Source of the DNA: Microbacterium wangchenii
Lineage (GTDB): Bacteria; Actinomycetota; Actinomycetes; Actinomycetales; Microbacteriaceae
Assembly: GCF_004564355.1 (NCBI RefSeq)
Contig: NZ_CP038266.1
Location: 1,178,001-1,242,000, forward strand
Length of the DNA: 64,000 nt
Direction: 5' to 3'
The notes under the pieces are model-generated. The model made no database searches. It was not told the origin of the DNA and saw only the letters and a list, made by a program, of their open reading frames with translations. Below are positions 7,505-14,599 of the stretch, piece by piece. Made by a program: the position numbers and the translations under genes. The first letter of the stretch is position 1, and each line of letters begins with the position of its first letter.

Positions 7505-8332
7505 TCAGCGCACGACGGCGGTGGCGGTGGCGAGGGTGAGCAGGACGTCGTGGCTGGTGGACCCGAGCAGGAACCGGGCGACCGCCCCGCGGCCGCGTGA
7601 CCCGACGACGGCGAGCCGCGCTTCTGCCGCCACCTGGTTCAGCAGGGTGGCGGGGTCGCCGGGTTCGACGATGCGGCGCACCTGCAGGTCGGGATAGTCC
7701 TGTGCGAGGCCGGCGAGCGACAGCCCCAGAGCTTCCTCCGCCAGGCGCTGCGCGTTCTCGCGGTAGTCGTCGGGGTAGGTGATGACACCCAGGGGAGCGG
7801 TGACCGGCATCCAGGCGGTGACGGCGATGAGCGGCTCACCCTGGCGGTCGGCTTCGGCGGCGGCGAATCGGATCGCGGCCTCGGACAGGTCCGATCCGTC
7901 CACTCCGACCACCACGCCGGTCCGGCCGGACAGATCCGACTGCGGCACGACCACCACGGGGCACGACGACGCCGCGGCGATCCGCACACCGTGCGGGCCA
8001 CGGGCCACCCGTGAACCCGTCCCCCGGTAGTCGCTGCCGATGACGAGGAGATCGGCGTTCTCGGATGCGGCGAGCAGCTGCTCGACGGGCTTGCCGCGGG
8101 TGACCCGCACCTCAGCGGCCCCCAGTTCGGCGGCCGCGCGTTCGAGGTGCTCGCGGGTGACGGCGACGGCGTCATCGAGCACGGCTCCCTCGCCGACGAC
8201 GCCCAGGGCCCCGCCGACGACCGACATCAGCACCAGGCGGTCGCCGCGGTCCGACGCGCGTTGCGCTGCCCATTCCGCTGCGCGGCGTGCCGCCGGGGAG
8301 TCGTTCATGCCGACCAGGATCGTTTCGTTCAT
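7505..8332 (-). CDS. Universal stress protein, two UspA domains
   Basis: A 275-aa cytoplasmic protein made of two UspA domains (about 1-135 and 140-275). Both carry the ATP-binding G-2x-G-9x-G(S/T) type motif: GSDYRGTGSRVARGPHG in the first and GSRGRGAVARFLLGSTS in the second, and both begin with a beta strand ending in Asp (LVGMNDSP; VVVGVDGSD). The chosen ATG at 8332 (MNETILVG) has a GGAGG site 7 nt upstream; the longer in-frame ORF to 8374 has none. Tandem-domain Usp proteins of actinobacteria are typically induced under hypoxia or stationary phase. It is followed by the LPXTG pair, without evidence of an operon. Confidence 0.92.
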   Translation of the reverse strand: MNETILVGMNDSPAARRAAEWAAQRASDRGDRLVLMSVVGGALGVVGEGAVLDDAVAVTREHLERAAAELGAAEVRVTRGKPVEQLLAASENADLLVIGSDYRGTGSRVARGPHGVRIAAASSCPVVVVPQSDLSGRTGVVVGVDGSDLSEAAIRFAAAEADRQGEPLIAVTAWMPVTAPLGVITYPDDYRENAQRLAEEALGLSLAGLAQDYPDLQVRRIVEPGDPATLLNQVAAEARLAVVGSRGRGAVARFLLGSTSHDVLLTLATATAVVR

Positions 8333-8438
8333 GCGTATGCCTCCGCTGCCAGCGTATCGGCGTGACATCCACACCCCGTGCAGCGCGGGGCGCCGGGACG
8401 GTGCTCAGCCGCTCCGTCGCGCGTCACCGAGTCCCGGG

Positions 8439-9923
8439 TCACCGCGGGGTGGCCGCGGCGCTCCTGCGCCGCGTCAGGCTGGCGAGGACCAGCAGCGAGC
8501 CGACCACGAGGCCGCCGGCGCCGGCCCAGAGGAGAGGCGCGGGAGTCTCCGCTCCCGTGGCCGGGAGCACCCCGGGCACCTCTGCGCGGCGCGTCACCGT
8601 GTTGGTGATCGTCGCCGTTGCCCCCGTCTCGGGGATGACGACCTCCTGTGGCGCGTCGGTCGTCACATCCACCATGGACGTCGCACCGGTCGCGGGCTCA
8701 GCGATGACGCAGGTCGCTCCGACGGCGATGCCCGGGAAGGTGAAGACCTGGGTCGTGGATGCGCCCTGCGGGATGTCCGCCACCCGCGCCACGCCGTCAC
8801 CGCAATCGACGGTCAGCTGACTTGCCCCTTGTTGGCCCACTCCGGCGCCCGTGAAAGCCTTGTTGACGGTCAGACTGGCCGCCGCGAAGAACTGGGCAGG
8901 CGCTTGGGCGGTGGCCTCCAACGTGGCGGTTTCGGCGAGGATGAGTTTTTGCAACTCATCGACGCCCGGTGCCAGACCGTCATAGAGGTACACCCGCCCG
9001 CGCTGGACTGTCACGACCGCTCGAGCGCTCAGCAGCGTCTCGTCTACCGCGTCGGTTCCGCTGCCCACCCACACCTGGGCCCCCGAGGTGGTCGTATAGG
9101 GGTTGGGGAGAGGAGCGGTGGCCGCCGCGTCGCCGTACATCGTGTACCCGTCGGGCACGGAGAGGGTCACGCTGGGCGCGTCCGTTGCCACGGTGAACGG
9201 GCCGGCCGCCGACCCCACCGGCGCGGCGGCAGCGGGCGGAGTGATGGACACCGCCGGGGGAGGCGGCTCGGTCACAGGGCCGTTGAGCTGCGCGGCCGCG
9301 ATGATTCCTGCCGTCGCTGCCCGTATCGGCAAACCTGCGTTCAGGATGAAGCCGTCCGTGAAGTACCAGATGGCCGATTGCACGGCGGCGGCCTGTTCGC
9401 CTTCGGACAGACCCGCCGGTTCGCCGGGGACCGCGGGGTAGAAGTTGTTCAGAATGTAGGTGACGTACCCGAGGTTCTGGACGTTCGATTCGTCCCACGT
9501 TCCGTTCTCGTAACCGCCGCCGATCTGGGTCCCGACGCGGATGTCGATGCAGTACATCTCCGCGGTCAGTGCAGGATCCGTCACGCTCGCGGTGTTGATC
9601 AGCGCGGTGAAGCCGCCGCCCTGGGTGTATTCCGCGGGGGGTGCAGCGGGGTAGGGCGCCGTCGGGTCCTGCGGCGTCGGGTTGGCCGGATACCCTCCCG
9701 TCAACCTCGCTCCGGCTCCGACGCCGGTCACCTCGATATCGGTGTTCGGTCCGTCCGGCGATTCGATGATGGGAGACTCCTCGGTGAGCCTCGCTTGGGT
9801 GGACCCGCCGGCCCAGAGGAGGACGAAGGTGAGCGCGGCCAGCGCGGCCGCCGCCCAGAGGACGGACGCGGGGAGACGTCTGCGGCGGTTCCGGGATCGA
9901 AGACGAGGGCGCGAGTCGGTCAC
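8439..9923 (-). CDS. LPXTG-anchored thioester-domain surface protein (second of tandem pair)
   Basis: A 494-aa predicted sortase-anchored adhesin. Residues about 1-44 are a basic stretch plus a hydrophobic signal segment. A thioester domain (TQXA type) follows: C125 in MYCIDIR and Q182 in AAVQSAIWYF are the Cys and Gln expected to form an internal thioester able to bond covalently to host or surface amines. After a linker comes a DUF5979-like beta domain (about 345-435). The C-terminus has LPATG (about 453-457), a hydrophobic segment and an RRR tail, a complete sorting signal. GTG 9923 is chosen because it and the upstream paralogue share the block AAAGGCC-n5-GTGACC. An ATG at 9938 overlapping the upstream stop (ATGA) is the alternative. 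No sortase gene is in the window. Confidence 0.87.
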   Translation of the reverse strand: MTDSRPRLRSRNRRRRLPASVLWAAAALAALTFVLLWAGGSTQARLTEESPIIESPDGPNTDIEVTGVGAGARLTGGYPANPTPQDPTAPYPAAPPAEYTQGGGFTALINTASVTDPALTAEMYCIDIRVGTQIGGGYENGTWDESNVQNLGYVTYILNNFYPAVPGEPAGLSEGEQAAAVQSAIWYFTDGFILNAGLPIRAATAGIIAAAQLNGPVTEPPPPAVSITPPAAAAPVGSAAGPFTVATDAPSVTLSVPDGYTMYGDAAATAPLPNPYTTTSGAQVWVGSGTDAVDETLLSARAVVTVQRGRVYLYDGLAPGVDELQKLILAETATLEATAQAPAQFFAAASLTVNKAFTGAGVGQQGASQLTVDCGDGVARVADIPQGASTTQVFTFPGIAVGATCVIAEPATGATSMVDVTTDAPQEVVIPETGATATITNTVTRRAEVPGVLPATGAETPAPLLWAGAGGLVVGSLLVLASLTRRRSAAATPR

Positions 9924-9934
9924 GGGGTGGCCTT

Positions 9935-11440
9935 TCATTGGTGAGGGGGGACCGGCGGATGACGTCGGAACCGGCTCGCCGTCACCAGCAGGGCGCCCCC
10001 GAGCAACCCCGCGAGGCCACCCCACAAGAGCGGCAACGGAGTCTCCGTGCCCGTCGCCGGGAGAACTCCGGGCCTCGCCGGGAGAACTCCGGGCACATCC
10101 GCACGCCGTGTCACGGTATTCGTGACCGTCGCCGTGGCGCCTGCCTCGGGAATCGCTACGCTCTGCGGGGCATCGGTGGTCACCGCCGCCGCCGGGTTTT
10201 CGCCGGTCGTGGGCTCGGTGACCACGCATGTGGCCCCCACGGGGATGCCCTCGAAGGTGAATGTCTGCGTCGTGCTCACCCCTGCCGGGATGTCGGCGAC
10301 GCGGGACTCACCGTCGCCGCAGTCGATGACGAGCTGGACCGCGCTTTGCTCACCGGCGCCGTCGCCGGCGAACGTCTTGTCGACGGTGAGGGAGGCGGCC
10401 GGGACGAACTGCGCGGTGGCCTGCGCGGTGGCGTCGAGCTCGGCGGTGTCGGCGAGGATCACGGACTGTGCCTCGGTGATGCCCGGAGAAAGGCCGTCGT
10501 ACAGGTACACCTGGCCGCTCTGGACGGTCACCACCGCCCGCGCCGAGAGGACGGTCTCGTCGACGGCTTGCGTGTCGCTGCCCACCCAGACCTGCGTCCC
10601 CGATGTCGTCGTGTACGGATTGGGAAGCACCGCCGATCCCGCGGCATCCGAGTACATCGTGTAGCCGTCGGGCACGGAGAGGGTGACCGACGCGGCGTCG
10701 GTGATCACTGTGAACGGTCCGGCGAGGGTTCCCGCCCCCGCGACGTCGGACGACGGGGTGATGGAGACGGCCGGTGGCTGCGGCTCGTCGAGCGGACCGA
10801 CCGCCTGCGTGGCGGCGATGACCTCCGCCGTCGCCGCGCGCACGGGGGAATCGGCGTTGAGAACGAAGCCGTCGGTGAAATACCAGATGGCGGCCTGAAC
10901 CGCCGCGGCGCGATCACCTGCCGTGGTCGCGCTGGCCGGTGCGTCCGGCACGGCCGGATAGAAGTTGTTGAGGATGTACGTGACCTGTCCGAGGTTCGGA
11001 ACGGTGGACTCGTCCCACGTGCCGTTCTCGTAACCGAGGCCCGGCCCCGTCGGCGTCCGGATGTCGATGCAAAACACCTCGGCGGTCTGGCTCGGGTCGG
11101 ACACGCTGACGGCGTTGAGGAGGCCGGCGAACGCGTTGTGCGGTGTGTAATCCGCCGGCGGTGCCGCGGGATAGGCCGCTGCGGGGTCCTGTGTGATCAC
11201 GCTGGGCGGGTACGCGCCGGCGACGCTGCGGCCGCTTCCGGTCGAGACGAGCTCGATGTCGGTGGCCGGTCCGTCGGGGGACTCGGCGATGGGGGTCCCT
11301 TCGTCGGGCACGTGCGCATAGGCGGCCCCGCCGAGAGCGAGGAGCGCCACGGTCAGTGTCGCCAACGCCGCTCCCAGGCCAGCTCTCGCGGATCGTCCGC
11401 GCCGCCGCGGGCGCAGAGGGAAGGGTCTTAGAGAGGTCAC
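9935..11440 (-). CDS. LPXTG-anchored thioester-domain surface protein (first of tandem pair)
   Basis: A 501-aa paralogue of the downstream protein with the same order: signal segment (about 20-42), thioester domain with C124 (VFCIDIR) and Q182 (VQAAIWYF), DUF5979-like domain, sorting signal LPATG, membrane span and basic tail. The two proteins agree over long blocks such as GYENGTWDES, TYILNNFYPAVP and LSVPDGYTMY. Just before the sorting signal a 21-bp tandem duplication makes LPARPGVLPATG. The GTG start at 11440 has AAAGG 8 nt upstream. This gene is first in the transcript; its stop abuts or overlaps the next start. A LuxR-type regulator is divergent, 260 bp away. Confidence 0.87.
   Translation of the reverse strand: MTSLRPFPLRPRRRGRSARAGLGAALATLTVALLALGGAAYAHVPDEGTPIAESPDGPATDIELVSTGSGRSVAGAYPPSVITQDPAAAYPAAPPADYTPHNAFAGLLNAVSVSDPSQTAEVFCIDIRTPTGPGLGYENGTWDESTVPNLGQVTYILNNFYPAVPDAPASATTAGDRAAAVQAAIWYFTDGFVLNADSPVRAATAEVIAATQAVGPLDEPQPPAVSITPSSDVAGAGTLAGPFTVITDAASVTLSVPDGYTMYSDAAGSAVLPNPYTTTSGTQVWVGSDTQAVDETVLSARAVVTVQSGQVYLYDGLSPGITEAQSVILADTAELDATAQATAQFVPAASLTVDKTFAGDGAGEQSAVQLVIDCGDGESRVADIPAGVSTTQTFTFEGIPVGATCVVTEPTTGENPAAAVTTDAPQSVAIPEAGATATVTNTVTRRADVPGVLPARPGVLPATGTETPLPLLWGGLAGLLGGALLVTASRFRRHPPVPPHQ
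10054..10094 (-). repeat. 21-bp tandem duplication in the LPXTG sorting region
   Basis: The 20-bp unit TCGCCGGGAGAACTCCGGGC occurs at 10054-10073 and again at 10075-10094 (period 21 bp). It duplicates seven codons so that a non-functional LPARP copy precedes the true LPATG. The paralogue at 8439-9923 has a single copy. Confidence 0.85.
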
Positions 11441-11586
11441 GGAGCGGCCTTTCGTCGGCGGCGGGGACCTACGCGGAGGATCCGCGGCGGTGGCCTCGTC
11501 GGCGTGTGAGGACACCTGCGAATGTGCTCGTCCATGGCGCCTCCGGGGGTCGGTTCCAGTGAATTGCTCCGAACAAACCCCCGGTA

Positions 11587-11600
11587 GGGCATAAAGTCCC
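11587..11600. promoter_or_regulatory. DosR/DevR-like palindromic box
   Basis: GGGCATAAAGTCCC (minus strand GGGACTTTATGCCC) resembles the mycobacterial DosR box core GGGACTNNNGNCCC as remembered. It lies between the divergent LuxR-type regulator (start 11701) and the LPXTG operon (start 11440), in the longest intergenic gap of the window (11441-11700). It is a candidate operator for the adjacent regulator. The rest of this gap shows no gene. Confidence 0.45.
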
Positions 11601-11645
11601 GGGCCCGCGATCCGCTCCCTTCCGGGCAACTTCCGCAAGCCCCTC

Positions 11646-11673
11646 TTGCAATCGGTGCTGAGGTGCTTATGGT
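11646..11673 (+). promoter_or_regulatory. Candidate promoter of the LuxR-type regulator
   Basis: TTGCAA (11646-11651) and TATGGT (11668-11673) are separated by 16 bp and lie 28 bp before the regulator's ATG. This is one of the better sigma-70-like matches in the window. Confidence 0.45.
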
Positions 11674-11700
11674 GTCTGGACCTGGACGGGAGGTGCCCCC

Positions 11701-12450
11701 ATGTTCGGAGAATCGGTAACCGCGCCTGCGGTGGTCCGGCAGCGTACTGCCGGCCAAGAATCGGTCCTCATCAGGATTTTCCTGATTCATTCCCACGAGA
11801 TATTCCGACGAGGCTTACGAGATCTCATCGGTGCGGCGCGCGACCTGGTGGTCGTCGGCGAGTCCGGATCGGTGCATGAGAGCGCCCGCCGGATCGCGGT
11901 GAGCCTCCCCGATGTGGTCATCGTCGACGCCGTCCTTCCCGACGGCAACGGGATCGAGCTCGCCCGCAGCATCCGCGCGAAGAACCGCCGCGCCCGCTGC
12001 CTCATACTCGGCCGACCCGGCCGTGAGGAGGTGCGCGGGGATGCGGCGGCCGCCGGAGCCCACGGCTACCTGCCGGACGATGTGCAGGCCCGCATCCTGC
12101 TCGACGTGATCCGACGGGTGGCACGCGGGGAGCAGGTCGCCGCGCGCATCGCCGTGTCGCCCAGGCCCGAGCCGGAAGCGACCAGGGCGCCCGGCGGTGA
12201 TCCTGATCGGGATCCGCACTTGACCACGCGAGAGCGGCAGGTGCTGCGGCTGATCGCCTCGGGCATGAGCAACCGGCAGATCGGCGAGCAGTTGGGCCTG
12301 GCGGAGAAGACCGTGAAGAACTACGTCTCCGCTCTGCTGGCGAAGCTGCACGTGCAGCGCCGGACTCAGGCGGCGATCTACGAGATGACCCACAAGCCGG
12401 GCCTCGACGCGGACCCGTTGCCGATGGTGAATCGCGCAGTCGCGAGATGA
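11701..12450 (+). CDS. LuxR/NarL-family response regulator with atypical receiver
   Basis: A 249-aa regulator: receiver domain about 22-140 and a LuxR-type HTH about 184-240 (LTTRERQVLRLIASGMSNRQIGEQLGLAEKTVKNYVSALLAKL). The closest recalled relatives are DevR/DosR-like proteins. The receiver keeps the acceptor D76 (VVIVDAVLPDGNG) but lacks the acidic pair (H30-S31 where Asp-Asp is expected), the switch Ser/Thr (G104) and the conserved Lys (D126 in GYLPDD). Normal Mg2+-dependent phosphorylation is thus unlikely. No histidine kinase gene is nearby. A GGGAGG site precedes the ATG. It is divergent from the adhesin operon, which it may control. Confidence 0.88.
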   Translation: MFGESVTAPAVVRQRTAGQESVLIRIFLIHSHEIFRRGLRDLIGAARDLVVVGESGSVHESARRIAVSLPDVVIVDAVLPDGNGIELARSIRAKNRRARCLILGRPGREEVRGDAAAAGAHGYLPDDVQARILLDVIRRVARGEQVAARIAVSPRPEPEATRAPGGDPDRDPHLTTRERQVLRLIASGMSNRQIGEQLGLAEKTVKNYVSALLAKLHVQRRTQAAIYEMTHKPGLDADPLPMVNRAVAR

Positions 12451-12455
12451 ACGAG

Positions 12456-12493
12456 GGGTCGGTGGCGAGACCTCGACGACCCGCCACCGACCC
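12456..12493. terminator. Bidirectional hairpin between convergent genes
   Basis: GGGTCGGTGGCG (12456-12467) pairs perfectly with CGCCACCGACCC (12482-12493) around a 14-nt loop, between the ends of the LuxR-type regulator and the SDR gene. There is no U-tract, as is common in high-GC actinobacteria. Confidence 0.65.
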
Positions 12494-12497
12494 GGTC

Positions 12498-13337
12498 TCA
12501 CAGGATCGGGTTGCCCCCGGTCACCGCGATCCGCGCCCCCGAGACGTAGCTGGCCTCATCCGAGGCGAGCAGGACGTAGACGGGTGCGAGTTCGGATGGT
12601 TGCCCAGCGCGCTTCATGGGCACCTGCTGGCCGAAGCTCTCGACCTTGTCCGGCGGCATCGTCGCCGGAATGAGCGGAGTCCACACCGGACCCGGCGCGA
12701 CGCTGTTGGCACGGATCCCTCGCTCGGCCAGGAGCTGCGCGAGGGAGGCGGTCATGTTCGCGATCGCGGCCTTCGTCGCCGCGTACGGCAGCAGCGTCGG
12801 TGAAGGCTGGTCGGAGTTCACCGAGGACGACCCGATGATCGACGCGCCCGGCTTGAGGTGGGGCAGCGCCGCCTTCACGAGGTGGAAGAACGCGCTGACG
12901 TTCGTCGCCCACGTGTAGTCCCACTCCTCGTCGGTGACCTCTTCCAGCGTCGGATGATCCATCTGGAACGCGGCATTGCTGACCAGGATGTCCAAACCCC
13001 CCAGCTCCTCGACCGTGCGTGCCACGAGCTCCCGGCAGTGGGCGGGATTGGAGATGTCCCCGGGCAGGAGGATCGCCTTGCGGCCGGCCTCCTCGACGAA
13101 GGCCTTGGCCTCCGCGGCATCCTCGTGCTCGTCGAGATAGCTGATCGCCACGTCCGCACCCTCGCGGGCGTACGCCAGGGCGACGGCCTTGCCGATGCCG
13201 CTGTCACCACCCGTGATGAGCGCGACCTTCCCCTCCAGTCGGCCGGAGCCGCGATAGCTGTCCTGCCCGTAGTCGGGCTTGGGGTCCATCACCTGATCGG
13301 ATCCGGGCACCGGTTGCTGCTGCGCGGGCTGGCTCAT
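12498..13337 (-). CDS. SDR oxidoreductase, general stress protein 39-like
   Basis: A 279-aa classical/extended short-chain dehydrogenase. A Gln/Pro-rich 34-residue N-terminal tail, typical of the GSP39/YhxC group, precedes the Rossmann motif GGDSGIG (43-49). The catalytic Ser (SSSVNS), Tyr and Lys (LPYAATK) are present, as is the NNAG-like SNAA. The C-terminus ends GGNPIL. The ATG has GAGGAGG 6-7 nt upstream. In firmicutes such proteins belong to the general stress regulon; substrate is unknown and cofactor is probably NADP(H). Neighbours include acidic stress-type micro-proteins. Confidence 0.9.
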   Translation of the reverse strand: MSQPAQQQPVPGSDQVMDPKPDYGQDSYRGSGRLEGKVALITGGDSGIGKAVALAYAREGADVAISYLDEHEDAAEAKAFVEEAGRKAILLPGDISNPAHCRELVARTVEELGGLDILVSNAAFQMDHPTLEEVTDEEWDYTWATNVSAFFHLVKAALPHLKPGASIIGSSSVNSDQPSPTLLPYAATKAAIANMTASLAQLLAERGIRANSVAPGPVWTPLIPATMPPDKVESFGQQVPMKRAGQPSELAPVYVLLASDEASYVSGARIAVTGGNPIL

Positions 13338-13403
13338 GCGCGACCTCCTCGTTCGTGGATTTCTGACCCTTCGATGCGACAACATGCCGGCGATTTCTTC
13401 AGT

Positions 13404-13413
13404 GGGGTTGACA
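13404..13413 (+). promoter_or_regulatory. GGGGTTGACA box upstream of an acidic protein gene
   Basis: GGGGTTGACA lies 83 bp before the ATG at 13497 and contains a perfect -35 TTGACA. Near-identical boxes stand 90-107 bp upstream of genes at 18361 (minus) and 18515 (plus). The matching -10 is weak. Confidence 0.4.
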
Positions 13414-13496
13414 CGGACGGCGGGAGCCCTCCCTGTCAAGGGCCCCCTTGCCCCGGCGACGACGGCGTTCGATGGAGGGAACCGAGAGGAGCAACG

Positions 13497-13835
13497 ATGA
13501 GCGACACGAACCGCGATTCCATCGCCGAGACGGAGGAGGCCGGCATCCAGCCGCTGCGTGACGGAGACACCTCGATCGAACCGGACCCGGCGGCCGATCC
13601 GGCCCAGGCGGAGTGGGAGGAGACGATCGCGCTGGATGAAGGCGCGTCGCCGGAAGACCTCCACCCGGCCACCGCGACGGGGGACGATCCCGCCCAGATC
13701 CCCAGCGACACGGACGAGATCCCGGCCGAAGACCGGGTGGCCGACTGGCAGCAGCCCGAGACGCAGGGCCTGGACCCGGAGATCGCCGACCTCGGCGAGG
13801 AGGGGGAGGGCGACCTCGCCCCCGAAGACTACTGA
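13497..13835 (+). CDS. Acidic disordered protein (112 aa)
   Basis: A 112-residue, strongly acidic protein (many Asp, Glu, Pro; only two Trp and one Tyr among aromatics) with no hydrophobic segment. GAGAGGAGC lies before the ATG, a good ribosome site. It contains IQPLRDGDTSIEPDP and a terminal DLAPEDY. No known domain recognised. It lies between two SDR genes, has its own terminator hairpin (13844-13870), and belongs with the other acidic micro-proteins of this region. Probable intrinsic disorder; a protectant role is a guess. Confidence 0.7.
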   Translation: MSDTNRDSIAETEEAGIQPLRDGDTSIEPDPAADPAQAEWEETIALDEGASPEDLHPATATGDDPAQIPSDTDEIPAEDRVADWQQPETQGLDPEIADLGEEGEGDLAPEDY

Positions 13836-13843
13836 CGGACCTC

Positions 13844-13870
13844 CCCGGCGGCGCGCGTCGCGCCGCCGGG
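13844..13870 (+). terminator. GC-rich terminator hairpin
   Basis: CCCGGCGGCGCG (13844-13855) pairs perfectly with CGCGCCGCCGGG (13859-13870) across a 3-nt loop, 9 bp after the stop of the acidic protein gene. Confidence 0.65.
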
Positions 13871-13883
13871 CGGGCGCCCGCGT

Positions 13884-13889
13884 TAGCCT
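13884..13889 (+). promoter_or_regulatory. Candidate -10 element, leaderless SDR gene
   Basis: TAGCCT ends 6 nt before the SDR ATG at 13896, consistent with a leaderless transcript. No ribosome site is seen. Confidence 0.4.
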
Positions 13890-13895
13890 GACACG

Positions 13896-14561
13896 ATGCG
13901 CACCGCCCTGATCACCGGCATCGCCCGCACCGGTGGCATCGCCGAGGGGATCGCTCCCAGGCTCCGCGCGGACGGGTGGCGCGTCGTCACGAGCGACCTC
14001 GACTCCGGCGACGTCCCGTGCGATCTCGCCACGGCGGAGGGCCCGCCGGCACTCATGCGTGAGGTGGGCCGCGTGCACGGCCCGATCAGCGCGCTGATCC
14101 TCAGTCACGCGCACGACGTCGAGTCGGGGGTCCTCGACACCACGGCGGAGAGCTTCGACCGGCACGTCGCCGTCAACGCCCGCGCGAGCCTCCTGCTCGT
14201 GGCCGCGTTCGCCCGTCAGGTGCCGCCCTCCGGAGGCGCCGTGGTGGCCCTGACCAGCGACCACACGACCGGCAACCTCCCGTACGGGGCGTCCAAAGGC
14301 GCTCTGGATCGCATCGTGATCTCGGCGGCCCGCGAACTCGGCCCCCTCGGCATCTCGGCGAACGTCCTGAACCCCGGCCCCATCGACACCGGCTGGATGG
14401 ACGACGACACGCGCGCGGCGCTGACGGCCGCGCAGCCTCTGGGCAGGCTCGGCACCCCCGCCGACATCGCCGAGGTCGTCGCGTTCCTCGTCTCCGAGGC
14501 CGGCCGGTGGGTGTCGGGACAGCTGCTGCACGCCGACGGCGCGTTCTCGGCGCGCTACTGA
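13896..14561 (+). CDS. SDR family oxidoreductase (FabG-like, short)
   Basis: A 221-aa short-chain dehydrogenase. The nucleotide-binding motif is modified to TGIARTGGIAEG, the DL/SD pair follows strand 2 (TSDLDS), and the catalytic residues are in TSDHTTGNLPYGASKGAL (Ser-Tyr-Lys). The C-terminal LGRLGTPADIAEVVAFLVSEAGRWVSGQLLHADGAF block is the usual FabG-type dimer region. It is shorter than typical FabG (about 245) because of a compressed middle. Substrate unknown. Independent promoter-like hexamer right before the ATG. Confidence 0.87.
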   Translation: MRTALITGIARTGGIAEGIAPRLRADGWRVVTSDLDSGDVPCDLATAEGPPALMREVGRVHGPISALILSHAHDVESGVLDTTAESFDRHVAVNARASLLLVAAFARQVPPSGGAVVALTSDHTTGNLPYGASKGALDRIVISAARELGPLGISANVLNPGPIDTGWMDDDTRAALTAAQPLGRLGTPADIAEVVAFLVSEAGRWVSGQLLHADGAFSARY

Positions 14562-14587
14562 TGCCGCGGCGTGTCACACCCCGGCGC

Positions 14588-14593
14588 TAGCGT
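14588..14593 (+). promoter_or_regulatory. Candidate -10 element, leaderless YcaQ-like gene
   Basis: TAGCGT ends 6 nt before the GTG at 14600. It fits the recurrent TANNNT-plus-6-nt layout of this window. Confidence 0.4.
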
Positions 14594-14599
14594 GGGGGT

